From Winogradskyella sp. (GTDB taxonomy: Bacteria; Bacteroidota; Bacteroidia; Flavobacteriales; Flavobacteriaceae), in assembly GCF_013213835.1 (NCBI RefSeq), contig NZ_JABSSU010000010.1, positions 29,933 through 93,932 on the forward strand: a stretch of DNA of 64,000 nt. Direction: 5' to 3'. Position 1 is the first letter of the stretch. The number at the start of each line of letters is the position of its first letter. A model generated the notes under the pieces. It made no database searches. It was not told where the DNA came from and saw only the letters and a list, made by a program, of their open reading frames with translations. A program made the position numbers and the translations under genes. This document shows positions 46,249 to 53,035 of the stretch, in pieces.

Positions 46249-46897
46249 CTTTAAATTTTTCTAGTTCATCAATTTTTTTTAGTCCTGGTTTAGTTTCAAA
46301 CTTGCTATTTACATCTAGTGCATAGCAGAATTTTGAAGCTGAAGTTTTTTTAAATTCTTTAATATTTTTTAACTCATTAAGTCCGATTCCACCACTTAAA
46401 AAATAAGGTTTTGTTGAAGGGTAATCTTTTAAAACATCCCAATTAAAGGTATAGCCATTTCCACCAGGTAGTTTTCCTTTTGTGTCGAAAAGAAAATAGT
46501 CTACCACATTTTCATATGGTTTAAGCGCATCAAAATTGAATTTATCCTTTATAGAAAATACTTTGATGATTTCGGTCTGAACTTTATTTAGATTATTTTG
46601 ATAGGATTCATCGCTAAGCTCTAAATCACAAACGTCGCTCAAAGCGTCGCAATACTCAGGTGATTCATCACCATGTAATTGAACACAAGAAAGTTGATGC
46701 TCATTAATTTTTTCTAAAACAAATTCTAAAGAATGATTGACAAATACACCAACTTTTTTAATTGATTTTGGCAACTCAGGAATCGTTCCTTCAAAATATC
46801 TTGATGAAGGTTTGTGAAAAATAAAGCCAAGATAGTCTGGTTGCAATGCAGCAACTTCGTCAATATTATATTTCATTCCACAGACCTTTAGTTTCAT
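46238..46897 (-). CDS. trpF: phosphoribosylanthranilate isomerase
   Basis: 219 residues. It starts LKVCGMKYNIDEV with the catalytic Cys and contains CVQLHGDES, YFLFDTKGKLPGGNGYTFNW with the catalytic Asp, and YFLSGGIGLNEL for phosphate. It is a separate protein, not fused to TrpC as in enterics. It overlaps both neighbours (ATGA with trpC, 11 bases with trpB), so translation is coupled. Confidence 0.97.
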   Translation of the reverse strand: MKLKVCGMKYNIDEVAALQPDYLGFIFHKPSSRYFEGTIPELPKSIKKVGVFVNHSLEFVLEKINEHQLSCVQLHGDESPEYCDALSDVCDLELSDESYQNNLNKVQTEIIKVFSIKDKFNFDALKPYENVVDYFLFDTKGKLPGGNGYTFNWDVLKDYPSTKPYFLSGGIGLNELKNIKEFKKTSASKFCYALDVNSKFETKPGLKKIDELEKFKDEL

Positions 46898-47679
46898 GAT
46901 TCTATTTTTTTAACAAAATCTAAGGCATATGCACCGGGATTATCAGTACGCATAAAATTCTCGCCAATTAAAAAGCCTTGGTATCCGTAATCTTTTAGAT
47001 CTTTTATGGTCTCAATAGAACTAATTCCACTCTCAGAGACCTTTACAAAATCGTCAGGTATTAGTTCTGTCAGATCTTTACTTGTTTGAGTACTTACCTC
47101 AAAGGTTTTAAGATTTCTATTATTAACACCTAGCATATCTAAACTCGGCATTATTGACTTATGTAATTCTTCTTCGTTATGAACTTCTAAAAGTACGTTT
47201 AGATGAAGGCTTTGAGCGAATTCCGAAAACTGTTTTATTTCTTCTCTTGTTAAAATAGCTGCAATAAGTAAAATGACATCTGCTCCATGAGCTTTTGCTT
47301 CTATTAATTGGTACTCGTCTATAATGAACTCTTTTCTTAGTAATGGTATATCGCAACTAGACCTAGCAATTAATAAATCGTCTAGACTACCACCAAAATA
47401 TTTTCCATCAGTAAGAACCGACATTCCACAAACACCAGCGGCTTTATAACCACTTGCAACATCTTGAACATTTAAACTATGATTAATTGTAGATTTTGAT
47501 GGTGAGCGTCTTTTGTGTTCCGCAATGATACCAGATTTACTTGTTCTTAGTCTATTAGCTAATGATTTTGTTTCTTTTCCGAATAAAACAGATTGTTCTA
47601 ACTGAGATATAGGAATGAGTGATTTTTTTAAATCTACTTCTTTGCGTTTATCTATAACTATTTTGTCTAATATGTTCAT
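46894..47679 (-). CDS. trpC: indole-3-glycerol phosphate synthase
   Basis: 261 residues, a monofunctional TIM barrel. Conserved segments are GIIAEHKRRSPSKSTI (catalytic Lys), LLRKEFIIDEYQLIEAKAHGADVILL, LLEVHNEEEL, LGVNNRNLKTFEV and KVSESGISSIE. It closes the ring to give indole-3-glycerol phosphate. ATGA overlaps are present at both ends (with trpD and trpF). Confidence 0.98.
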   Translation of the reverse strand: MNILDKIVIDKRKEVDLKKSLIPISQLEQSVLFGKETKSLANRLRTSKSGIIAEHKRRSPSKSTINHSLNVQDVASGYKAAGVCGMSVLTDGKYFGGSLDDLLIARSSCDIPLLRKEFIIDEYQLIEAKAHGADVILLIAAILTREEIKQFSEFAQSLHLNVLLEVHNEEELHKSIMPSLDMLGVNNRNLKTFEVSTQTSKDLTELIPDDFVKVSESGISSIETIKDLKDYGYQGFLIGENFMRTDNPGAYALDFVKKIES

Positions 47680-48671
47680 TTTTTGCTTAATTCAATTAAG
47701 TTGTCTAAACTTGCTTTTGCTTTTCCACTTGCTAATGATTCTCTGGCTAATTCAAATCCCTCTTTATGTGAAATACCTTTGACGGTAGCAATTGCCAAGC
47801 CTGCATTAGCACAAACAACATTATTTTGAGCATCCGTCCCATTACCGGTAATAACATCAGTAAATATTTTTGCTGAACTACTTACATTATTGCCACCAAA
47901 TATTTCATTTTGTAGAATCGTTTCTAATCCAAGGTCTTTTGGTGATAACATGGTTTCTGAAACTCTAGAAATAATCTTAGTATTTCCTGTTAGAGATATT
48001 TCATCGTAACCATCTAACGCATGCACAATAGCATAGTTTTTATCTGTATTTTGATATAAATATCCATATAGTCTTAGTAACTCAAGATTAAATACACCCA
48101 CCATTTGATTTTTTGGAAATGCTGGATTTACCATTGGTCCAAGCATATTAAAAAAGGTTTTTACACCAAGTTCTCTGCGAATTGGTGCTACATTTTTCAT
48201 TGCAGGATGAAATAATGGAGCGTGTAATACACAAATACCTGCTTTTTCGATACAGGTTTTTAAAAAATCTTGATTGTTAGAAAACTTAATACCTAGATGT
48301 TCCATAACATTTGAAGAACCACAAGCGGATGAAACACCATAGTTACCATGTTTGGTTACATTTACTCCAGCACCTGCAGTCACAAAAGACGAAAGTGTTG
48401 AGATATTGAAAGTATCTTTTCCGTCACCACCTGTACCACATAAGTCAATGGTATTAAATTCTTCTAAATCTATTGAGATACAAAGTTCTAATAAAGCATC
48501 TCTAAATCCGCGAAGTTCTTCTAAGGTAATGCTACGCATCATAAAAACCGTGAGAAAAGATGCTATCTGACTTTGATTATATTCTCCTTTAGAAATATTT
48601 ACCAATACCTTTTTTGCTTCTTCGCTTGAGATGCTTTCGTGATTAATAAGTCTATTTAATAGTTGTTTCAT
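47676..48671 (-). CDS. trpD: anthranilate phosphoribosyltransferase
   Basis: 331 residues from the ATG at 48671, which is five bases past the trpG stop; a TTG seven codons earlier would overlap trpG and is less likely. Motifs: DLCGTGGDGKDTFNISTLSSFV (PRPP loop), KHGNYGVSSACGSSNVMEHLG, MKNVAPIRRELGVKTFFNMLGP and DEISLTG. It is not fused to TrpG. Confidence 0.98.
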   Translation of the reverse strand: MKQLLNRLINHESISSEEAKKVLVNISKGEYNQSQIASFLTVFMMRSITLEELRGFRDALLELCISIDLEEFNTIDLCGTGGDGKDTFNISTLSSFVTAGAGVNVTKHGNYGVSSACGSSNVMEHLGIKFSNNQDFLKTCIEKAGICVLHAPLFHPAMKNVAPIRRELGVKTFFNMLGPMVNPAFPKNQMVGVFNLELLRLYGYLYQNTDKNYAIVHALDGYDEISLTGNTKIISRVSETMLSPKDLGLETILQNEIFGGNNVSSSAKIFTDVITGNGTDAQNNVVCANAGLAIATVKGISHKEGFELARESLASGKAKASLDNLIELSKK

Positions 48672-48676
48672 TTTCT

Positions 48677-49243
48677 CTAGCTTTTTAACCAATTTTCTAA
48701 CATTTGTTTTCCGTTTGGGGTAAGCACAGATTCTGGATGAAATTGCACTCCACGTACGTCATAAACCTTGTGTCTCAAGGACATTATTTGGCCATGTTCG
48801 TCAATTGAGGTTATTTCCAAGCTTTCGGGTAGATTCTTGTCAATTACCCAAGAGTGGTAACGACCTACTTCAAAGGATTTATCCATATTCTGAAACAATA
48901 CTTCATCATCAACAGTTGTGGTTACTGTGGTTGCAACACCATGATAAACCTCTTTTAAATTATTTAATGAACCACCGAAAACTTCACCAATAGCTTGTTG
49001 ACCTAAACACACACCAAAAATAGGTTTTGATGGTGCATAGATTTCTATAATTGATTTGAGCAAGCCTGCTTCGTCAGGAATCCCAGGCCCAGGCGAAAGC
49101 ACAATTTTATCATAATCAGCAATTTCTTCTATAGAGACTTTATCGTTTCTTTTAACTGTTACTTCACATTCTAAATCTTCTATATAGTGAACCAGATTAT
49201 ATGTGAAACTATCGTAATTATCTATGACTAATACTTTTTTCAT
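48677..49243 (-). CDS. trpG: anthranilate synthase glutamine amidotransferase component
   Basis: 188 residues from the ATG at 49243 (a GTG five codons earlier is possible). Class I amidotransferase: VLVIDNYDSFTYNLVHY, catalytic Cys in IFGVCLGQQAIGEVFGG, His-x-Glu in VQFHPESVLTPNG. It supplies ammonia to TrpE. The sequence could equally serve PabA, but its place between trpE and trpD fixes the main role. Confidence 0.97.
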   Translation of the reverse strand: MKKVLVIDNYDSFTYNLVHYIEDLECEVTVKRNDKVSIEEIADYDKIVLSPGPGIPDEAGLLKSIIEIYAPSKPIFGVCLGQQAIGEVFGGSLNNLKEVYHGVATTVTTTVDDEVLFQNMDKSFEVGRYHSWVIDKNLPESLEITSIDEHGQIMSLRHKVYDVRGVQFHPESVLTPNGKQMLENWLKS

Positions 49244-49262
49244 AATTTTTATAAACACTATT

Positions 49263-50663
49263 TTATATCTCTTCGGCTAATTTTATGGCTTTAGTTAATG
49301 CTCCTAATTTATTATATACTTCTTGTAATTCATCGGCTTCATTAGATTTGGAAACAATTCCAGCACCTGCTTGCCAATGCAACTTATGGTTCTTACTGAG
49401 AAAAGTTCTAATCATTATTGCATGATTAAAATTACCTGCAAAATCCATAAACCCAATCGCACCACCATAATATCCTCTATTGGTTTTTTCATATTTATCA
49501 ATTAGCTGCATTGCCATATGTTTTGGTGCACCACTTAAAGTGCCTGCAGGGAAAGTGTCAGCAACGACTTGCATTGTTGTTGTGTTTTTATGCTTTTGTC
49601 CAGTTACTTTACTTACTAAGTGAATGACATGCGAAAAAAACTGAACTTCTCTATAGTTGTCTACTTGTACATTATTTCCGTGTCTACTTAGGTCATTTCT
49701 AGCAAGATCTACAAGCATAACATGTTCACTGTTTTCTTTTTCGTCGGCAATGAGTTTTTTAGCTAATTCTGCATCTTTTTCATCATTACCTGTGCGTTTA
49801 AATGTGCCAGCAATTGGATGAATTTCAGCTTTACCTTCACTTACGATTAATTGTGCTTCTGGAGAGCTGCCAAAAATTTTAAAATCACCATAATCAAAGT
49901 AAAATAAGTATGGGGAAGGGTTTATACTGCGTAGTGCTCTGTATACATTAAATTCATCACCTTTAAATCCTTGCTCAAACTTCTTTGAAAGTACTAACTG
50001 AAAAACATCACCTCTTGCACAATGTTTCTTTCCAAGCGCAACATGATCTTTATACTCTTCATCTGTTAGATTAGATGCTATTTGACCTTCACTGTTAAAT
50101 GTGTAAGAGGCAAATTGTTTGTTTTGAATAAGTTGAAGAATATCTTCAATATTACTTTCAATATTAAAACAATGTGCAAATATGTAAGCCTCATTTTTAT
50201 GATGATTTATGGCAATAATATTTTGATAAACTGAATAAAAGATATCTGGAATTGAAATTGAATTTTTTTTATTGGTAATTTCAATATCTTCAAAATAACG
50301 TACGGCATCATATGCTGTGTATCCGAAAATACCATTATTGATAAATTTGAATTCCTTATCAGAGTTTACCTTAAACCGTTTCGTAAACTTGTGAATTTCT
50401 TCAGTGACATTTGTACTGTTTATGTTGTTGCTCTTGGTACTACCATCAGGAAAGCTTTGTTCTATCTTACCATTTTCTATTTTAATCGATGCAATAGGGT
50501 TGAAACAGATGTATGAAAAACTATTATCATTAGCATGGTAATCACTACTCTCTAGTAGGATGCTGTTTGGGTAATGATCCCTTATTTTTAAATAAACACT
50601 AACAGGTGTTATAGTGTCTGCAAGTATTTGCTTATAATTTGTATATAGACTAAAAGTTTTCAT
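49263..50663 (-). CDS. trpE: anthranilate synthase component I
   Basis: 466 residues. The N-terminal LLESSD block (NSILLESSDYHA) is the LLES segment that binds tryptophan in feedback-sensitive TrpE. The catalytic part has FQLVLSKKFEQGF, GSSPEAQLIV, PIAGTFKRTGNDEKDAELAKKL, EHVMLVDLARNDL and FPAGTLSGAPKHMAMQLID. It makes anthranilate from chorismate. It is the first structural gene after the attenuator: the terminator hairpin ends 17 bases before its ATG. So it is controlled at transcription (attenuation) and by product (feedback). Confidence 0.98.
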   Translation of the reverse strand: MKTFSLYTNYKQILADTITPVSVYLKIRDHYPNSILLESSDYHANDNSFSYICFNPIASIKIENGKIEQSFPDGSTKSNNINSTNVTEEIHKFTKRFKVNSDKEFKFINNGIFGYTAYDAVRYFEDIEITNKKNSISIPDIFYSVYQNIIAINHHKNEAYIFAHCFNIESNIEDILQLIQNKQFASYTFNSEGQIASNLTDEEYKDHVALGKKHCARGDVFQLVLSKKFEQGFKGDEFNVYRALRSINPSPYLFYFDYGDFKIFGSSPEAQLIVSEGKAEIHPIAGTFKRTGNDEKDAELAKKLIADEKENSEHVMLVDLARNDLSRHGNNVQVDNYREVQFFSHVIHLVSKVTGQKHKNTTTMQVVADTFPAGTLSGAPKHMAMQLIDKYEKTNRGYYGGAIGFMDFAGNFNHAIMIRTFLSKNHKLHWQAGAGIVSKSNEADELQEVYNKLGALTKAIKLAEEI

Positions 50664-50680
50664 GTTTTGCTATAAAATTG

Positions 50681-50714
50681 AAAAAAGGCTTGTCGTGAAT
50701 GACAAGCCTTTTTT
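50681..50714 (-). terminator. trp attenuator (leader terminator)
   Basis: Perfect 14-bp stem: GACAAGCCTTTTTT and AAAAAAGGCTTGTC as read on the plus strand, loop GTGAAT (ATTCAC in the transcript), with a U-run reading toward trpE. It lies between the leader peptide and trpE, entirely within the leader transcript. A competing pairing is described in the findings. Confidence 0.9.
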
Positions 50715-50736
50715 GTATTGTTAAAATAATAAAGGG

Positions 50737-50799
50737 TTACTTCACGAAATATGAGTTTCGAAAGTTCCACCACCAATTATTTGTTTTTGTAAAATTCAT
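50737..50799 (-). CDS. trpL: trp operon leader peptide (20 aa, three consecutive Trp)
   Basis: ATG at 50799, TAA at 50737-50739. The peptide has NNWWWNFRNSYFVK at its C-terminal side, with Trp at codons 9-11 (TGG TGG TGG) of 20. A random 20-residue frame with three Trp in a row right between a trp-operon promoter and a terminator is very unlikely. The ATG is seven bases after the -7 element, so the transcript probably starts at or next to it. The classic role is to stall a ribosome at the Trp codons when charged tRNA-Trp is scarce, thereby freeing the antiterminator. Confidence 0.9.
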   Translation of the reverse strand: MNFTKTNNWWWNFRNSYFVK

Positions 50800-50805
50800 A
50801 CAAGT

Positions 50806-50836
50806 CAAAGATAGAAATGATAATTTTTATTTTCAA
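50806..50836 (-). promoter_or_regulatory. trp operon promoter TTG-N20-TATCTTTG
   Basis: -7 element TATCTTTG (50806-50813 on the minus strand) and -33 TTG (50834-50836), spacer 20 bases, close to the Bacteroidota consensus. The expected start point is within a few bases of the trpL ATG. Confidence 0.8.
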
Positions 50837-50900
50837 GCAAATCAATTAATTTTTTGTTAATTCTTAAATATCTCTATAAATCGATTAATATTTTTATGGC

Positions 50901-51449
50901 ATGAGACGAATTTTATTATTACTCAGTCTTCTTTTGTTTTCTTGTAAGAATGATGTCTCTGAGACTATTCAAGAAACAAATTTGGCAAAAGAGATTGATA
51001 AAAAGACTGGCATTGTTGATGTTTCTGATATTGAATTAGAAATTTATGATTATGACGGATTAGAACCAATTATCAATAAAAAAGACAATAAGATACATGT
51101 TGTGAATTTTTGGGCGACGTGGTGTGGTCCTTGTGTGAAAGAATTACCGTATTTTGAAGATATGAATAAGAAATATAAAGCTGATAATGTAGAAGTGTTA
51201 TTGGTAAGTTTAGATTTTCCGAATAAATATGAATCACAGTTGAAGCCTTTCATTAAAAAGTACGACTTAAAATCAAAAGTTGTTGCCTTTGATGATACCA
51301 ATCAAAACCGCTGGATTCCCGCAATAAATAACGATTGGTCAGGTGCTTTGCCTGCAACAATTATATATAATAAAAGTAAAAGAAAGTTCTATGAACAATC
51401 TTTTACTAAAGAAGAATTAGAAAAAGAAATACAACAATTTTTAAATTAA
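50901..51449 (+). CDS. TlpA-like thiol:disulfide oxidoreductase lipoprotein
   Basis: 182 residues. Lipoprotein signal peptide with lipobox LLFSC (Cys about residue 15). The thioredoxin fold has WATWCGPCVKELPYFE (active CxxC), VLLVSLDFPNKYESQLKPFI and GALPATIIYNK with the cis-Pro. It works in the periplasm or at the outer leaflet, as a reductant of cysteines in exported proteins. It is divergent from trpL and starts a five-gene thiol/sulfur run; the next gene follows after six bases. Confidence 0.93.
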   Translation: MRRILLLLSLLLFSCKNDVSETIQETNLAKEIDKKTGIVDVSDIELEIYDYDGLEPIINKKDNKIHVVNFWATWCGPCVKELPYFEDMNKKYKADNVEVLLVSLDFPNKYESQLKPFIKKYDLKSKVVAFDDTNQNRWIPAINNDWSGALPATIIYNKSKRKFYEQSFTKEELEKEIQQFLN

Positions 51450-51455
51450 TACACA

Positions 51456-52067
51456 ATGAAACATTTAAGACTTTTAGCGGTACTAGTGTTAGCAATAACG
51501 CTTTCGGCATTTACATTAAAACCTGAAAATCCGGGTTATAAGGTTGGTGATATTGCCACAGATTTTAGCCTAGAAAATATTGATGGCAACATGGTTTCTC
51601 TATCTGATTATAAGGATGCAAAGGGCTTTATCGTTGTATTTACCTGTAATACATGTCCTTATGCAGTTGCTTATGAAGATAGAGTAGAAGCATTAAATAA
51701 AAAGTATGCCTCAAAAGGTTATCCGGTTATAGCGATCATGCCAAATAATATTGAGGTTAAGCCTGGTGATAATATGGAATCTATGAGAGCTAGAGCTAAA
51801 GCAAAAGGATTTACATTTCCGTATTTAATGGATAAAGGACAAAAAATATATCCTCAGTATGGGGCAACTAAAACACCGCATATCTATATCCTTGAGAAGA
51901 CAAGTAAAGGAAATGAAGTAAAGTATATCGGTGCTATTGATGATAATTACAAAGATGCCTCACAGGTCAATGAAAAATACGTCGAAGATGCTGTTGATGC
52001 ATTATTGAAAGATGAAGAGGTTAAAGTTAAAGAGACAAGAGCAATCGGATGTACGATTAAAGTTTAA
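51456..52067 (+). CDS. exported peroxiredoxin/redoxin-like protein
   Basis: 203 residues. Signal peptide (LLAVLVLAITLSAFTLK), then a thioredoxin-like/AhpC-TSA fold with GDIATDFSLENIDG, active site FTCNTCPYAVAYEDRVEAL and GATKTPHIYILEK carrying the cis-Pro. The CxxCP motif is that of the thioredoxin-like family of exported redoxins, not a canonical AhpC (PxxxTxxC). It is cotranscribed with the TlpA lipoprotein and followed by a terminator, so the two form one unit. Confidence 0.9.
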   Translation: MKHLRLLAVLVLAITLSAFTLKPENPGYKVGDIATDFSLENIDGNMVSLSDYKDAKGFIVVFTCNTCPYAVAYEDRVEALNKKYASKGYPVIAIMPNNIEVKPGDNMESMRARAKAKGFTFPYLMDKGQKIYPQYGATKTPHIYILEKTSKGNEVKYIGAIDDNYKDASQVNEKYVEDAVDALLKDEEVKVKETRAIGCTIKV

Positions 52068-52098
52068 ACTTTCTTAAAACAGAAATATGTTAAAAATT

Positions 52099-52130
52099 AA
52101 ATCCGATGTGTAACACTTCGGATTTTTTTT
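52099..52130 (+). terminator. terminator after the redoxin gene
   Basis: AAATCCGA (52099-52106) pairs with TCGGATTT (52118-52125), followed by more T (to 52130). Confidence 0.8.
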
Positions 52131-52152
52131 CGTCTATCTCATAAAGAAATGT

Positions 52153-52160
52153 TAATTTTG
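52153..52160 (+). promoter_or_regulatory. TAATTTTG promoter element of the rhodanese pair
   Basis: TAnnTTTG match 19 bases before the ATG at 52180 and right after a terminator, consistent with a new transcript. Confidence 0.55.
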
Positions 52161-52179
52161 TTTATCTAAATTATTGATT

Positions 52180-52497
52180 ATGGCAGATTTATCGCAAAAA
52201 GATTGGACAAAACAATTAGAAGAGGACAATAATGCGATTATTTTAGATGTTAGAACACAGGAAGAAGTAGATAGGGGAATTATCCCTAATGCCATCCATA
52301 TAGACATATTTAAAGGTCAAGGTTTTATTGATGAGGTTGAGCAGTTAGATAAGTCTAAGAATTATTATGTGTACTGCAAATCTGGCGGAAGAAGTGGGCA
52401 AGCTTGCAGTGTCATGAACCAGTTAGGTTTTGATAATGCTTATAATCTGGTAGGTGGAATTATGGATTGGTCTGGAGAAATCATTCAATCAAAATAA
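52180..52497 (+). CDS. rhodanese-like domain protein, cytoplasmic
   Basis: 105 residues from the ATG at 52180 (a TTG two codons before is rejected). One rhodanese domain: AIILDVRTQEEVDRGIIPNAIHIDI, active loop YVYCKSGGRSGQACSVM with catalytic Cys and NLVGGIMDWSGEI. No signal peptide. It can transfer sulfane sulfur in known families. A second rhodanese, exported, starts two bases after its stop. Confidence 0.93.
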   Translation: MADLSQKDWTKQLEEDNNAIILDVRTQEEVDRGIIPNAIHIDIFKGQGFIDEVEQLDKSKNYYVYCKSGGRSGQACSVMNQLGFDNAYNLVGGIMDWSGEIIQSK

Positions 52498-52499
52498 AT

Positions 52500-52907
52500 A
52501 TGAAGAAATTACAATCAATTATTTGTCTTATTGGGCTGCTAGTTTGTTTTACAAGCTGTCTTGATAAGTCAGAAAGCGATGAAATTAAATTAGTTACTGC
52601 AGACGAAATGCAATCTATTTTAGAAATGGAAGATGTGCAATTAGTCGATGTGCGTACACCTGAAGAATATCAAGAAGTGAGAATAGCAAATGCTCAAAAT
52701 ATTGATTTTCTTTCTCCAACCTTTGATGAGGATATAGAGAAGTTAGATAAGGAAAAGCCTGTAATTTTATATTGTAAAGGAGGACATCGCAGTGCAAAAT
52801 GCGCTAAAAAAATGAAAGAAGCTGGCTTTGAAAAGGTATACGATTTAGAAGGTGGCATTTCTAAATGGGAACACTCAGAAAAATTAAAAATTGAAGTAAA
52901 ATCCTAA
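52500..52907 (+). CDS. rhodanese-like lipoprotein
   Basis: 135 residues from the ATG at 52500. The signal peptide ends in a lipobox (CFTSC). Rhodanese domain: VQLVDVRTPEEYQEVRIANAQNIDFLS, active loop ILYCKGGHRSAKCAKKM and DLEGGISKWE. It is thus anchored outside the inner membrane while its upstream partner is cytoplasmic; a sulfur relay across the membrane is conceivable but unproven. Confidence 0.92.
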   Translation: MKKLQSIICLIGLLVCFTSCLDKSESDEIKLVTADEMQSILEMEDVQLVDVRTPEEYQEVRIANAQNIDFLSPTFDEDIEKLDKEKPVILYCKGGHRSAKCAKKMKEAGFEKVYDLEGGISKWEHSEKLKIEVKS

Positions 52908-52915
52908 TAGTATTC

Positions 52916-52941
52916 AACCGAGCACAACGCTCGGTTTTTTT
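52916..52941 (+). terminator. terminator after the rhodanese pair
   Basis: AACCGAGC and GCTCGGTT (8 bp) around ACAAC, followed by a T-run. Clear intrinsic terminator. Confidence 0.9.
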
Positions 52942-53009
52942 ATTCCTTAATTCTTCACTTTTTATTCTTAAGGATTTTATAAATTAGGCGACTGATTAAA
53001 GCAAATATT

Positions 53010-53017
53010 TACATTTG
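53010..53017 (+). promoter_or_regulatory. TACATTTG promoter element of the DsbD-like gene
   Basis: TAnnTTTG match 18 bases before the ATG at 53036. Confidence 0.55.
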
Positions 53018-53035
53018 CTATCTAAGATTTAATTT

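Noticed and set aside
50663..50836. T-box or Trp riboswitch before trpE
   Set aside because: No T-box sequence or aptamer-like core is present, whereas a Trp-rich leader peptide and attenuator explain the region fully.
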